NCBI RefSeq assembly: GCF_018603435.1
Contig: NZ_CP075682.1
Span: 992,001 to 1,056,000 of the forward strand
Source of the DNA: Chryseobacterium sp. ZHDP1
GTDB lineage: Bacteria > Bacteroidota > Bacteroidia > Flavobacteriales > Weeksellaceae
DNA: 64,000 nucleotides
Reading direction: 5' to 3'
Position numbers and translations under genes: made by a program. Below the pieces are notes generated by a model. It saw only the letters and a program-made list of their open reading frames with translations, was not told where the DNA came from and did not search any database. Shown piece after piece: positions 17,433 to 29,462 of this stretch. Within the stretch, counting starts at the first letter, position 1, and each line of letters begins with the position of its first letter.

Positions 17433-17494
17433 CTCGCGGATTTGTAATCCATGAGCAATAATAAAAGAGACTGTTTCAAAAGACCAGTCTCTTT
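17433..17494 (+). terminator. double-hairpin module 7
   Basis: The hairpin CTCGCGGATT-TGT-AATCCATGAG (17433-17455) is followed by the terminator AAAGAGACTG-loop-CAGTCTCTTT (17464-17494). Its terminator and the CTATAATTTAG sequence after it match module 2 and its leader. Confidence 0.8.
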
Positions 17495-17616
17495 GTTCTA
17501 TAATTTAGTTTCGCTCTTTAATAGAAAAATGAAACGATAAATTTTAAAATAGGAAAAACCCGATATTTTATTGATTTAAAATTTATACTTTTGAAATAAT
17601 AAAGACTATTAATTAA
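17495..17616 (+). promoter_or_regulatory. conserved cassette leader, third copy
   Basis: This leader is homologous to those at 11268 and 13384, with TACTTTTG at 17586-17593. After AATAATAAAGAC the RHS core relic is missing and is replaced by a TAG microsatellite. Here the leader stands 60 bp upstream of an intact immunity-like gene and may serve as its promoter. Confidence 0.45.
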
Positions 17617-17637
17617 TAGTAGTAGTAGTAGTAGTAG
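17617..17637 (+). repeat. (TAG)7 trinucleotide microsatellite
   Basis: Seven perfect TAG units lie between the leader promoter box and the start codon at 17654. The tract is non-coding (TAG would stop one frame), so length changes could alter spacing or 5'-UTR structure but not reading frame. Confidence 0.85.
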
Positions 17638-17653
17638 TATCTATTACCTTAAT

Positions 17654-18070
17654 ATGAAAGAAATAATTGATAAAAATTTACATTTGATTGTAATTTCAGC
17701 ACTTGTTATTTTAGTTGGCTATTGGTATCTAAGTTCCTTAAATGGTCTTAAGAATATATCAAAAAGGAAAAAATATACCCTAGCAGTAGCCACTAGCGAT
17801 TGGCATCATAAAAATAATAACGGTATAGGTGTAGATTATGAATATTTTATAGATAGTAGAAAATATTATAATACAATAAATCTAGATTTAAAAAAAGGGC
17901 AAAAATATCTTTTAGTTTTTGATTCGCTACATCATGAAAATAATGTTCTTTTAGATATTTATCCAATGGATGATTTTTTATCCCCTCCCACGAATGGATG
18001 GAATATAAAAGAGTTACCAATATACGTAGATACTGTCAAGATTAATAATTCAATTTTAGAAACCAACTAA
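17654..18070 (+). CDS. single-pass membrane protein, probable orphan immunity protein
   Basis: The product is 138 residues. Residues 9-27 form one transmembrane helix (LHLIVISALVILVGYWYLSS), followed by a domain likely to be periplasmic, with VATSDWHHKNNNGIGVDYEY and KYLLVFDSLHH. No family recognised. No toxin tip precedes it, only a cassette leader and a microsatellite. It is the last gene of the toxin array. Layout resembles the immunity gene at 14687. Confidence 0.5.
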   Translation: MKEIIDKNLHLIVISALVILVGYWYLSSLNGLKNISKRKKYTLAVATSDWHHKNNNGIGVDYEYFIDSRKYYNTINLDLKKGQKYLLVFDSLHHENNVLLDIYPMDDFLSPPTNGWNIKELPIYVDTVKINNSILETN

Positions 18071-18525
18071 ATATTCTAAAAAAAATCTAATCAGGAAGGT
18101 GTATGAGGTTTTTCATTTTATTTTACGATAGCAGATCAGGAAATGTAAAAAACTTTGCATACATTTTTTGGTTCCGAAGATGTATTACTCTTTTATAATA
18201 CAAAAACAACAATCCTGAAAATGGTTGCCAAAGACGGTTAATGAGCAATACCCATAAGATTAAACAGACTTTTCCCATGCGCTTAGTTATAATATTCCGC
18301 TTACTGTTTGTTATTATCAGATGAAAAGATCATAAAATGTCCATAAATACGCAATGAAAGCTTTAAATATTGAGCCTTAAATTAATGATCTGTTGCTCTT
18401 TCGAGCTTCTTCCTGTAACAAAATAGGAAACAAAAAATCAGCCTGTAAAGACTTCCAAAGCGCAAAAAAGTCTTGGGGATAGTAAATCTTTCCGATGAAA
18501 AGATTAATAAGATATACAAAGAACA
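18071..18525 (+). other. non-coding stretch with gene debris
   Basis: No intact gene was found. A 28-codon frame at 18158-18241 (HTFFGSEDVLLFYNTKTTIL) ends in a stop and lacks a start, so it looks like the tail of a decayed gene, probably another tip or immunity remnant. No hairpin module occurs here, so the array seems to end at about 17.5-18.2 kb. Confidence 0.5.
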
Positions 18526-19044
18526 ATGAAACTACTAACAATTATTCTTCTAACATTGTGTTCATTTGCTTTTTCGCAAGAACATGGAGTTGATTCAAAA
18601 AATATTATTTATGGTGAAGTATTAGGGAATAGTGATCAGCTATTTAGTGCCAATTATGAACGTAATTATAGTTTGTCAAGAGATAATAGGTTTAGGATAG
18701 CGGGAAGAGCTGGAATTGGGTTTGGTTTTGCTGATCAGGCAAAAAATGATATGACCCCAAGATATAGTATACCTGTTCAGGTAATAGTATTATATGGAAA
18801 TCATAATAATGTGGAATTTATTTTAGGGGTTACGCCTACTTTTGGGAAGAACTTCACAAACACATTAAAAGATCCTGCTGTAACTTATAGAAAGTCTGAA
18901 AATATGTACTATGCGGGGGTAGGTTATCGGTTGATTGCTACGGGTGGTTTTGTGGTGAGAGTGAACCCTATGATAGAATTTCCAAGTGTAAATAACAGAA
19001 AAGCAGGATTCGTCTTAGGAGTATCTTTAGGATATGCTTTATAA
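18526..19044 (+). CDS. secreted outer-membrane-like beta protein of unknown function
   Basis: The product is 172 residues with a signal peptide (MKLLTIILLTLCSFAFSQ). The mature part has alternating strands (YGEVLGNSDQLFSANYERNY; RIAGRAGIGFGFADQ; MYYAGVGYRLIATGGFVVRV) and ends with a hydrophobic strand (GFVLGVSLGYAL) typical of small outer membrane beta-barrels. The specific family is not recognised. It stands alone between the toxin array and the isocitrate dehydrogenase gene. Confidence 0.6.
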   Translation: MKLLTIILLTLCSFAFSQEHGVDSKNIIYGEVLGNSDQLFSANYERNYSLSRDNRFRIAGRAGIGFGFADQAKNDMTPRYSIPVQVIVLYGNHNNVEFILGVTPTFGKNFTNTLKDPAVTYRKSENMYYAGVGYRLIATGGFVVRVNPMIEFPSVNNRKAGFVLGVSLGYAL

Positions 19045-21810
<2,766 letters not shown>

Positions 21811-21834
21811 TTTCGTTTTTATTAAAATATCCTT

Positions 21835-21873
21835 TAGCCATAACCGATTGTACTTCGGTTGTGGCTATTTTTT
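21835..21873 (+). terminator. intrinsic terminator of icd
   Basis: The stem TAGCCATAACCGA pairs with TCGGTTGTGGCTA (one G-U pair) around a short loop, followed by a T-run. It lies 25 bp after the icd stop codon. Confidence 0.85.
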
Positions 21874-21879
21874 GTAAGT

Positions 21880-22436
21880 CTGTAAATCAGCTTGGCTTAC
21901 TTAATCGAACGCTTTTCGTCGAATCCGCCTATGCTTTTCCTGCAGCGGATTTCAAAACTATTGTCTTTGGGCTAACAAGAATATATGTGAATTGCTTTGA
22001 CTCAGCCCTAGCTTAATCAAATGCTTTTCGTCGAATCCGCCTACGCTTTTCCTGCAGCGGATTTCAAAAATTATTATCTTTGGGACAGCAAAGGTTTAAT
22101 GTGAATTGCTTTGACTCAGCCATAGCTTAATCAAATGCTTTTCGTCGAATCCGCCCGCGCTCTTCCTGCAGCAGATTAAAAAATTATTATATATGGGCAG
22201 CAATAGTTGAATGTGAATTGCTTTGACTCAGCCCTAGCTTAATCAAATGCTTTTCGTCGAATCCGCCTACGCTTTTCCTGCAGCGGATTTCAAAAATTAT
22301 TATCTTTGGGACAGCAAAAGTTGAATGTGAATTGCTTTGACTCAGCCCTAGCTTAATCAAACGCTTTTCGTCGAATCCGCCTACGCTTTTCCTGCAGTGG
22401 ATTTCAAAAATTATTATCTTCGCGATGAAGGACAAC
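21880..22436 (+). repeat. tandem split CRISPR repeats, left flank
   Basis: There are four full units (starting at 21987, 22101, 22213 and 22327; 109-114 bp) and one partial unit before them. Each begins with GTGAATTGCTTT, the left part of the CRISPR repeat, then carries a 66-bp insert starting GACTCAGCC and ending GCGGATTT, and then continues with CAAAAATTATTATCTT, the right part of the repeat. The last unit ends with CGCGATGAAGGACAAC and is followed by the first 30-nt spacer (22437-22466). Earlier units end in TTTGGGACAGC and have no spacers. TTT is present on both sides of the insert, as a target duplication would leave. An open frame on the minus strand here is only translated repeat. Confidence 0.85.
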
Positions 22437-22466
22437 GTCAACCCATGTGAAGCGCATCATTACTTT

Positions 22467-25400
22467 GTTGTGAATTGCTTTCAAAAATTATTATCTTCGT
22501 GATGAAGGACAACCCATGAATTATCATATTATACTCCGAATCAGTTGTGAATTGCTTTCAAAAATTATTATCTTCGTGATGAAGGACAACTTAAAAATAA
22601 AATAAAAAATGGCTTGGGCTGTTGTGAATTGCTTTCAAAAATTATTATCTTCGTGATGAAGGACAACACAAAGAGATAATTAAGATGATAACAGAAAGTT
22701 GTGAATTGCTTTCAAAAATTATTATCTTCGTGATGAAGGACAACCCTTTCCTCAGCCTTTGCGCATCCATTCATGTTGTGAATTGCTTTCAAAAATTATT
22801 ATCTTCGTGATGAAGGACAACATCGTAGGTCTGGGGAATGTTACCAATTACGTTGTGAATTGCTTTCAAAAATTATTATCTTCGTGATGAAGGACAACGT
22901 CCATGCGCAATCCTTGCCATCTAATTGCGTTGTGAATTGCTTTCAAAAATTATTATCTTCGTGATGAAGGACAACTTTATAGTTTTATTTGAACATGAAA
23001 ATCATGTTGTGAATTGCTTTCAAAAATTATTATCTTCGTGATGAAGGACAACAATAAACCAATGAATAAAGACGAATTAATAGTTGTGAATTGCTTTCAA
23101 AAATTATTATCTTCGTGATGAAGGACAACACAGAAACAGATAAATACGGCAACTACGGAGTTGTGAATTGCTTTCAAAAATTATTATCTTCGTGATGAAG
23201 GACAACGAAATTAAAGTTATTGTGATTGATGCGATTGTTGTGAATTGCTTTCAAAAATTATTATCTTCGTGATGAAGGACAACTCCAATAGATGATTAAT
23301 TTCTGATTTGTTGTTGTGAATTGCTTTCAAAAATTATTATCTTCGTGATGAAGGACAACAATTTGTGGCAATTAAAAATCATCTTTATGGTTGTGAATTG
23401 CTTTCAAAAATTATTATCTTCGTGATGAAGGACAACAATTGTTATAAATCTGCTTCATTATCTCAAGTTGTGAATTGCTTTCAAAAATTATTATCTTCGT
23501 GATGAAGGACAACGAGCTTTTCTAAGTAATGCTGTAAGCTAATGTTGTGAATTGCTTTCAAAAATTATTATCTTCGTGATGAAGGACAACGCACATATGA
23601 TTTAATTTTCAATCTTTTACGTTGTGAATTGCTTTCAAAAATTATTATCTTCGTGATGAAGGACAACTTTGCGAATCTAAGTCTCTTATAATATCTTGTT
23701 GTGAATTGCTTTCAAAAATTATTATCTTCGTGATGAAGGACAACAAACAAACTTTTAAATTAAGAATTATGCCAGTTGTGAATTGCTTTCAAAAATTATT
23801 ATCTTCGTGATGAAGGACAACTTACACGGAAACGGGAGACGAATTTAGAGAGTTGTGAATTGCTTTCAAAAATTATTATCTTCGTGATGAAGGACAACGG
23901 TACTTTTGTAGGCATGGCGCGGATGAAGTTGTGAATTGCTTTCAAAAATTATTATCTTCGTGATGAAGGACAACATAATATCAAGCGAATAAGATGAATT
24001 TTACGTTGTGAATTGCTTTCAAAAATTATTATCTTCGTGATGAAGGACAACCGCTTTTGGAATGACTTTAAGTGAAACCTCGTTGTGAATTGCTTTCAAA
24101 AATTATTATCTTCGTGATGAAGGACAACATTATGATCTAAGCTAATCATGGATAGAAAGTTGTGAATTGCTTTCAAAAATTATTATCTTCGTGATGAAGG
24201 ACAACATGCACGCTGTAATTTTCGTTAACGATTCGGTTGTGAATTGCTTTCAAAAATTATTATCTTCGTGATGAAGGACAACAAAGAAAAGCTTTATAAA
24301 CTCCATTGTTATGTTGTGAATTGCTTTCAAAAATTATTATCTTCGTGATGAAGGACAACAATTAAATCTAACTTTTCTTTATACTTCATGTTGTGAATTG
24401 CTTTCAAAAATTATTATCTTCGTGATGAAGGACAACTCTACCTGATTTTTACTCCCGGTGATTGTTGTTGTGAATTGCTTTCAAAAATTATTATCTTCGT
24501 GATGAAGGACAACGCAATGCTCCTATCGCTGCGCTTATGGTTCGTTGTGAATTGCTTTCAAAAATTATTATCTTCGTGATGAAGGACAACTATATCTAAT
24601 TCTCAAAATACTGTAGAGTAGTTGTGAATTGCTTTCAAAAATTATTATCTTCGTGATGAAGGACAACAAAACTACGAAAGTCTTATACCACCACGAGGTT
24701 GTGAATTGCTTTCAAAAATTATTATCTTCGTGATGAAGGACAACTAGGTTAGGTTAAGGAAATACGGGATCTTGGTTGTGAATTGCTTTCAAAAATTATT
24801 ATCTTCGTGATGAAGGACAACTTTACCTTTTTTCATTTTTATTTGATTTTAGTTGTGAATTGCTTTCAAAAATTATTATCTTCGTGATGAAGGACAACCA
24901 CGGAGGGCGATCTTTATGAGTTGGCAGCGTTGTGAATTGCTTTCAAAAATTATTATCTTCGTGATGAAGGACAACTTTGTGAAAATTTATTTGTCGCTCC
25001 TACTTGTTGTGAATTGCTTTCAAAAATTATTATCTTCGTGATGAAGGACAACTCCCGCGTTATTCGGGTGAATATTGTCTCCGTTGTGAATTGCTTTCAA
25101 AAATTATTATCTTCGTGATGAAGGACAACTTGTTATTCGGTTGGAATAGCTGGACCTTTGTTGTGAATTGCTTTCAAAAATTATTATCTTCGTGATGAAG
25201 GACAACAGAGGTCGAAGATCCTTATTTATTCTCAATGTTGTGAATTGCTTTCAAAAATTATTATCTTCGTGATGAAGGACAACGGTAGAATACTTTTTTG
25301 ATCCAAATTGCATGTTGTGAATTGCTTTCAAAAATTATTATCTTCGTGATGAAGGACAACATGCCTACTCTATTCGACTTTATTGACGCAGTTGTGAATT

Positions 25401-27593
25401 GCTTTCAAAAATTATTATCTTCGTGATGAAGGACAACACTGGATAAAAACCCAAATCAAACGACAACGTTGTGAATTGCTTTCAAAAATTATTATCTTCG
25501 TGATGAAGGACAACCAATTTTTCTAAGTAGTGTTGTAGACTTATGTTGTGAATTGCTTTCAAAAATTATTATCTTCGTGATGAAGGACAACGGGGTATCA
25601 ACCACACCTTCTTGTATTCCAGTTGTGAATTGCTTTCAAAAATTATTATCTTCGTGATGAAGGACAACGATATAATTGCATTATTTATCAGTTCGTTAGT
25701 TGTGAATTGCTTTCAAAAATTATTATCTTCGTGATGAAGGACAACAGCGCTTCGAATTGGCAAACCGAATACTATGTTGTGAATTGCTTTCAAAAATTAT
25801 TATCTTCGTGATGAAGGACAACAGAACAGAGAAGGCTTATTTTATCTGATAAGTTGTGAATTGCTTTCAAAAATTATTATCTTCGTGATGAAGGACAACT
25901 ACCTACGAAAATAAACAATGGTCCGAATCGTTGTGAATTGCTTTCAAAAATTATTATCTTCGTGATGAAGGACAACAAAATTAAATCAAAATAGTATTTA
26001 TTTATCGTTGTGAATTGCTTTCAAAAATTATTATCTTCGTGATGAAGGACAACATCTTATGGATCCGACAAATTAAATAATCCGTTGTGAATTGCTTTCA
26101 AAAATTATTATCTTCGTGATGAAGGACAACGTCATTTCAGACAGCTATGGCAAAAACGCAGTTGTGAATTGCTTTCAAAAATTATTATCTTCGTGATGAA
26201 GGACAACAAATTTACCCAGAGCAGGTCCATTCAGAAGGTTGTGAATTGCTTTCAAAAATTATTATCTTCGTGATGAAGGACAACGCTTATGGTAAGATCA
26301 TTAACAAGATTGCTGTTGTGAATTGCTTTCAAAAATTATTATCTTCGTGATGAAGGACAACTATCCAGATTTGATGAAGCCGATAGACTACGTTGTGAAT
26401 TGCTTTCAAAAATTATTATCTTCGTGATGAAGGACAACCAGTTTGAGGTACTTGTAAAAGCCTTGAAAGTTGTGAATTGCTTTCAAAAATTATTATCTTC
26501 GTGATGAAGGACAACTACAGAAATGCGAAATTAGCTACAGTGATTGTTGTGAATTGCTTTCAAAAATTATTATCTTCGTGATGAAGGACAACGCTTGTTA
26601 CGCCGTTACCGAAATAAAAGTGGTTGTGAATTGCTTTCAAAAATTATTATCTTCGTGATGAAGGACAACATTGTTGTTTCATTTTACGTAGTTTTCTAAG
26701 TTGTGAATTGCTTTCAAAAATTATTATCTTCGTGATGAAGGACAACACCCCTCTTATTCATTTTACCAGCGCTAATGTTGTGAATTGCTTTCAAAAATTA
26801 TTATCTTCGTGATGAAGGACAACGTTCTGACATTTGCGTCCATGAATTCAGGAGTTGTGAATTGCTTTCAAAAATTATTATCTTCGTGATGAAGGACAAC
26901 ATCAATTACTTCACCTCCTTTGAACTGCCGGTTGTGAATTGCTTTCAAAAATTATTATCTTCGTGATGAAGGACAACTTGTTGGAGCTTTTCTAGATAAT
27001 GCTGCAAGTTGTGAATTGCTTTCAAAAATTATTATCTTCGTGATGAAGGACAACGAAGAGGACCAATTCAAACTACCGGCAGAAGTTGTGAATTGCTTTC
27101 AAAAATTATTATCTTCGTGATGAAGGACAACCCTACCGTTCTTGTACTTTTCAGTTGGATGGTTGTGAATTGCTTTCAAAAATTATTATCTTCGTGATGA
27201 AGGACAACACCATTCCAAAGGCACCTATAAGGAATATAGTTGTGAATTGCTTTCAAAAATTATTATCTTCGTGATGAAGGACAACTTTATAATTATCGTG
27301 ATATCGCACTCTGGTGTTGTGAATTGCTTTCAAAAATTATTATCTTCGTGATGAAGGACAACGCGACCGTTTTTGTACTTTTCACTTGCGTGGTTGTGAA
27401 TTGCTTTCAAAAATTATTATCTTCGTGATGAAGGACAACAGGAACTTTAGTTGGCATAGCACGGATGAAGTTGTGAATTGCTTTCAAAAATTATTATCTT
27501 CGTGATGAAGGACAACACTCACGCTAATTTCATTTTTCGAATTTCCGTTGTGAATTGCTTTCAAAAATTATTATCTTCGTGATGAAGGACAAC
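22467..27593 (+). CRISPR. type II-C CRISPR array, 67 intact repeats
   Basis: The 47-nt repeat begins GTTGTGAATTGCTTTC and ends GTGATGAAGGACAAC. Stepping at 77 bp from 22467 to 27547 gives 67 intact repeats. All 66 spacers between them are 30 nt except two of 29 nt (23284-23312 and 23899-23927); one further 30-nt spacer (22437-22466) precedes the first intact repeat. The repeats appear identical throughout. Orientation is set by the tracrRNA at 33762, whose anti-repeat pairs with the repeat's 5' part, so crRNAs are read on the plus strand. The array ends in an intrinsic terminator at 27601. Each repeat contains TATCTTCG (positions 26-33) with TTG 21 nt upstream, close to a Bacteroidetes promoter. 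The absence of degenerate internal repeats suggests an active array. Confidence 0.97.
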
Positions 27594-28070
27594 CTCAAAA
27601 AATAATCCATTGGTTTTCAATGGATTATTTTATATTTTAAAAATAACAAAATCTCTAAAAGTTAATTATAATCTATCTCTAATTATCTTTTTTGATTTTC
27701 TATTTGGGAATTGCTTTGACTCAGCCAAATCGAATCCAACGCTTTTCGTCGAATCCGCCTACGCTTATCCGGCTGCGGATTTCAAAATTATTATCTTCGT
27801 GATGAAGGACAACCTCAAAAAATAATCCATTGGTTTTCAATGGATTATTTTGTATTTTAAAAATAACAAAATCTCTAAAAGGTAATTATAATCTATCTCT
27901 AATTATCTTTTTTGATTTTCTATTTGAGAATTGCTTTGACTCAGCCAAATCGAATCCAACACTTTTCGTCGAATCCGCCTACGCTTATCCAGCTGCGGAT
28001 TTCAAAATTATTATCTTCGCGATGAAGGGCAAGCTCAAAAAATAATCTACTGGTTTTCAGTAGATTATTT
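27594..28070 (+). repeat. duplicated terminator plus split CRISPR repeats, right flank
   Basis: A unit of about 219 bp is duplicated: terminator, AT-rich stretch, then a split CRISPR repeat. The split repeats are at about 27709-27813 and 27928-28032. Each has GAATTGCTTT, a 65-bp insert (first copy 27718-27782) starting GACTCAGCC and ending GCGGATTT, then CAAAATTATTATCTTCG and the repeat's 3' end. The terminators AATAATCCATTG-loop-CAATGGATTATT occur at 27601-27630, 27821-27850 and, with compensating changes (TCTACTGG/CAGTAGA), at 28041-28070. The insert is a close relative of that on the left flank and sits at the same point in the repeat. Open frames here are translated repeat and not genes. 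Confidence 0.85.
27601..27630 (+). terminator. intrinsic terminator of the CRISPR array
   Basis: The perfect 12-bp stem AATAATCCATTG / CAATGGATTATT with loop GTTTTC is followed by a T-rich tract, 7 bp after the last intact repeat. It supports plus-strand transcription of the array. Two further copies follow at 27821-27850 and 28041-28070. The third could also end minus-strand transcription from cas2. Confidence 0.85.
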
Positions 28071-28090
28071 TTATTTTCAGGATTTAAAAT

Positions 28091-28438
<348 letters not shown>

Positions 28439-28472
28439 CTATTGTTTGTTTATCGTAACGTTTGCAGCCCGA

Positions 28473-28521
28473 CCTGAGTGGAGCTCTTTTTGCAGATTTT
28501 TGTCCTTCGGCTCCGCTCAGG
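28473..28521. repeat. imperfect palindrome between cas1 and cas2
   Basis: CCTGAGTGGAG (28473-28483) pairs with CTCCGCTCAGG (28511-28521) with one G-U pair, around a loop containing TTTTTGCAGATTTTTG. The right arm is the dispersed GGCTCCGCTCAGG motif also seen at 1-1440 and near 2330. It sits inside the cas transcription unit. Confidence 0.6.
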
Positions 28522-28556
28522 ATAAACTACGGGCGGATAAAGCTGCCATAAAAAAA

Positions 28557-29450
28557 TTACATCAATTCCGGATAAGAAATCAGCCGCTTTTCTCCTGTGT
28601 AGCATTTGTAAAGCGATGATGTGGTCATTTTTACAGCAACCAGCAACGGTCTTGTTTTGTCATCAATACGCACATCTTTGGTCGCAATCTGGAGAATATG
28701 CGCTTTAAATTCTTTCGTCAGTTCTTCGGTATCCGGATGAATTTTCAGCCATTGCATCACGAGTAAATCAACAAACGGACGATAAGGTTCCATTAAATCA
28801 TCGGCAAGACAATACGGATTGTATTTATTTTTATGAAAAATGCCGAGAACAGGCAACAGTCCGGTTTCTACAATGGCTCTTGCCACAATGCTTCTAAGCA
28901 CGGCATATCCAAAATTAAAAAACTGATTGGGTGAATCTCCAAAACGCTGTCTCAAAAAGTCCAGACTGATGAGGTATTTCCAGTAATGCTGCGCCGCAAT
29001 CCCTTCCATATTCGTTATATCGCCGGATTTTACGTTTCTCTGATATTCAATCATCGGTTCGTAGTAATTCCCCAGTTTCATCAGTACATTTTTCTGGTTT
29101 TCGATCTTACATTCTACTGTCTGTTTCCAAAGCTGTTTTTTCAGCGGTTCACTGGCTTCCAACTGATCTTTTACGCGATCGGAATGCTCGGTATGCCCAT
29201 ACAGCGGAAGCATTATTCCGTGCGGTAAATGATGGGCATCACAACTCACTACCACGACACTATTTCCCATCATTTTCTGAATCAGATGGTGTGAAATGGT
29301 AATCTGATAATGATCCAGCATCAATAACCCCAAATCTTCCACAGGAACACTCCCCTTCTCCGTTTTGGTTTCCGGGCAAAGGATTTTCAATTGCTCGTCT
29401 TTGAGCTTAAGATAGGCGGGATTGCCGATGTAGATGGAGCGGGTGATCAT
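28557..29450 (-). CDS. cas1: CRISPR-associated endonuclease Cas1 (type II-C)
   Basis: The product is 297 residues, usual for type II Cas1. It starts MITRSIYIGNPAYLKLKDEQ, the subtype II beta domain opening. The metal-binding residues are visible: E149 in NMEGIAAQHYW, H206 in LGIFHKNKYNPY, and the acidic cluster D217-E221 in DDLMEPYRPF. It integrates new spacers with Cas2. The gene begins 12 bp after the cas9 stop codon on the same strand, so the two are probably cotranscribed. There is no csn2 or cas4, consistent with subtype II-C. Confidence 0.95.
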   Translation of the reverse strand: MITRSIYIGNPAYLKLKDEQLKILCPETKTEKGSVPVEDLGLLMLDHYQITISHHLIQKMMGNSVVVVSCDAHHLPHGIMLPLYGHTEHSDRVKDQLEASEPLKKQLWKQTVECKIENQKNVLMKLGNYYEPMIEYQRNVKSGDITNMEGIAAQHYWKYLISLDFLRQRFGDSPNQFFNFGYAVLRSIVARAIVETGLLPVLGIFHKNKYNPYCLADDLMEPYRPFVDLLVMQWLKIHPDTEELTKEFKAHILQIATKDVRIDDKTRPLLVAVKMTTSSLYKCYTGEKRLISYPELM

Positions 29451-29462
29451 ACTATAAATGTT

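Noticed and set aside
17042..17479. 145-codon minus-strand frame covering two hairpin modules
   Set aside because: Only about 50 codons in the middle resemble an XRE tail; the rest is translated hairpin and antisense of the immunity gene, so I report the fragment only.
10339..17494. hairpin modules as integron attC sites
   Set aside because: No integrase, no R-box/L-box pair and no attI were seen; kept only as a layout comparison in the findings.
18103..18198. 31-codon frame starting MRFFILFYDSRSGNVKNF, reminiscent of the NrdI start
   Set aside because: Only the first 15 or so residues resemble it, the frame ends quickly and no ribonucleotide reductase gene is near.
22187..22441. 84-codon minus-strand frame in the left flank of the CRISPR array
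   Set aside because: The protein is internally repeated because it translates the split CRISPR repeats; not a gene.
27610..28045. two nearly identical 71-codon plus-strand frames right of the array
   Set aside because: They translate the duplicated terminator/split-repeat unit; the stop and start codons lie in repeats.
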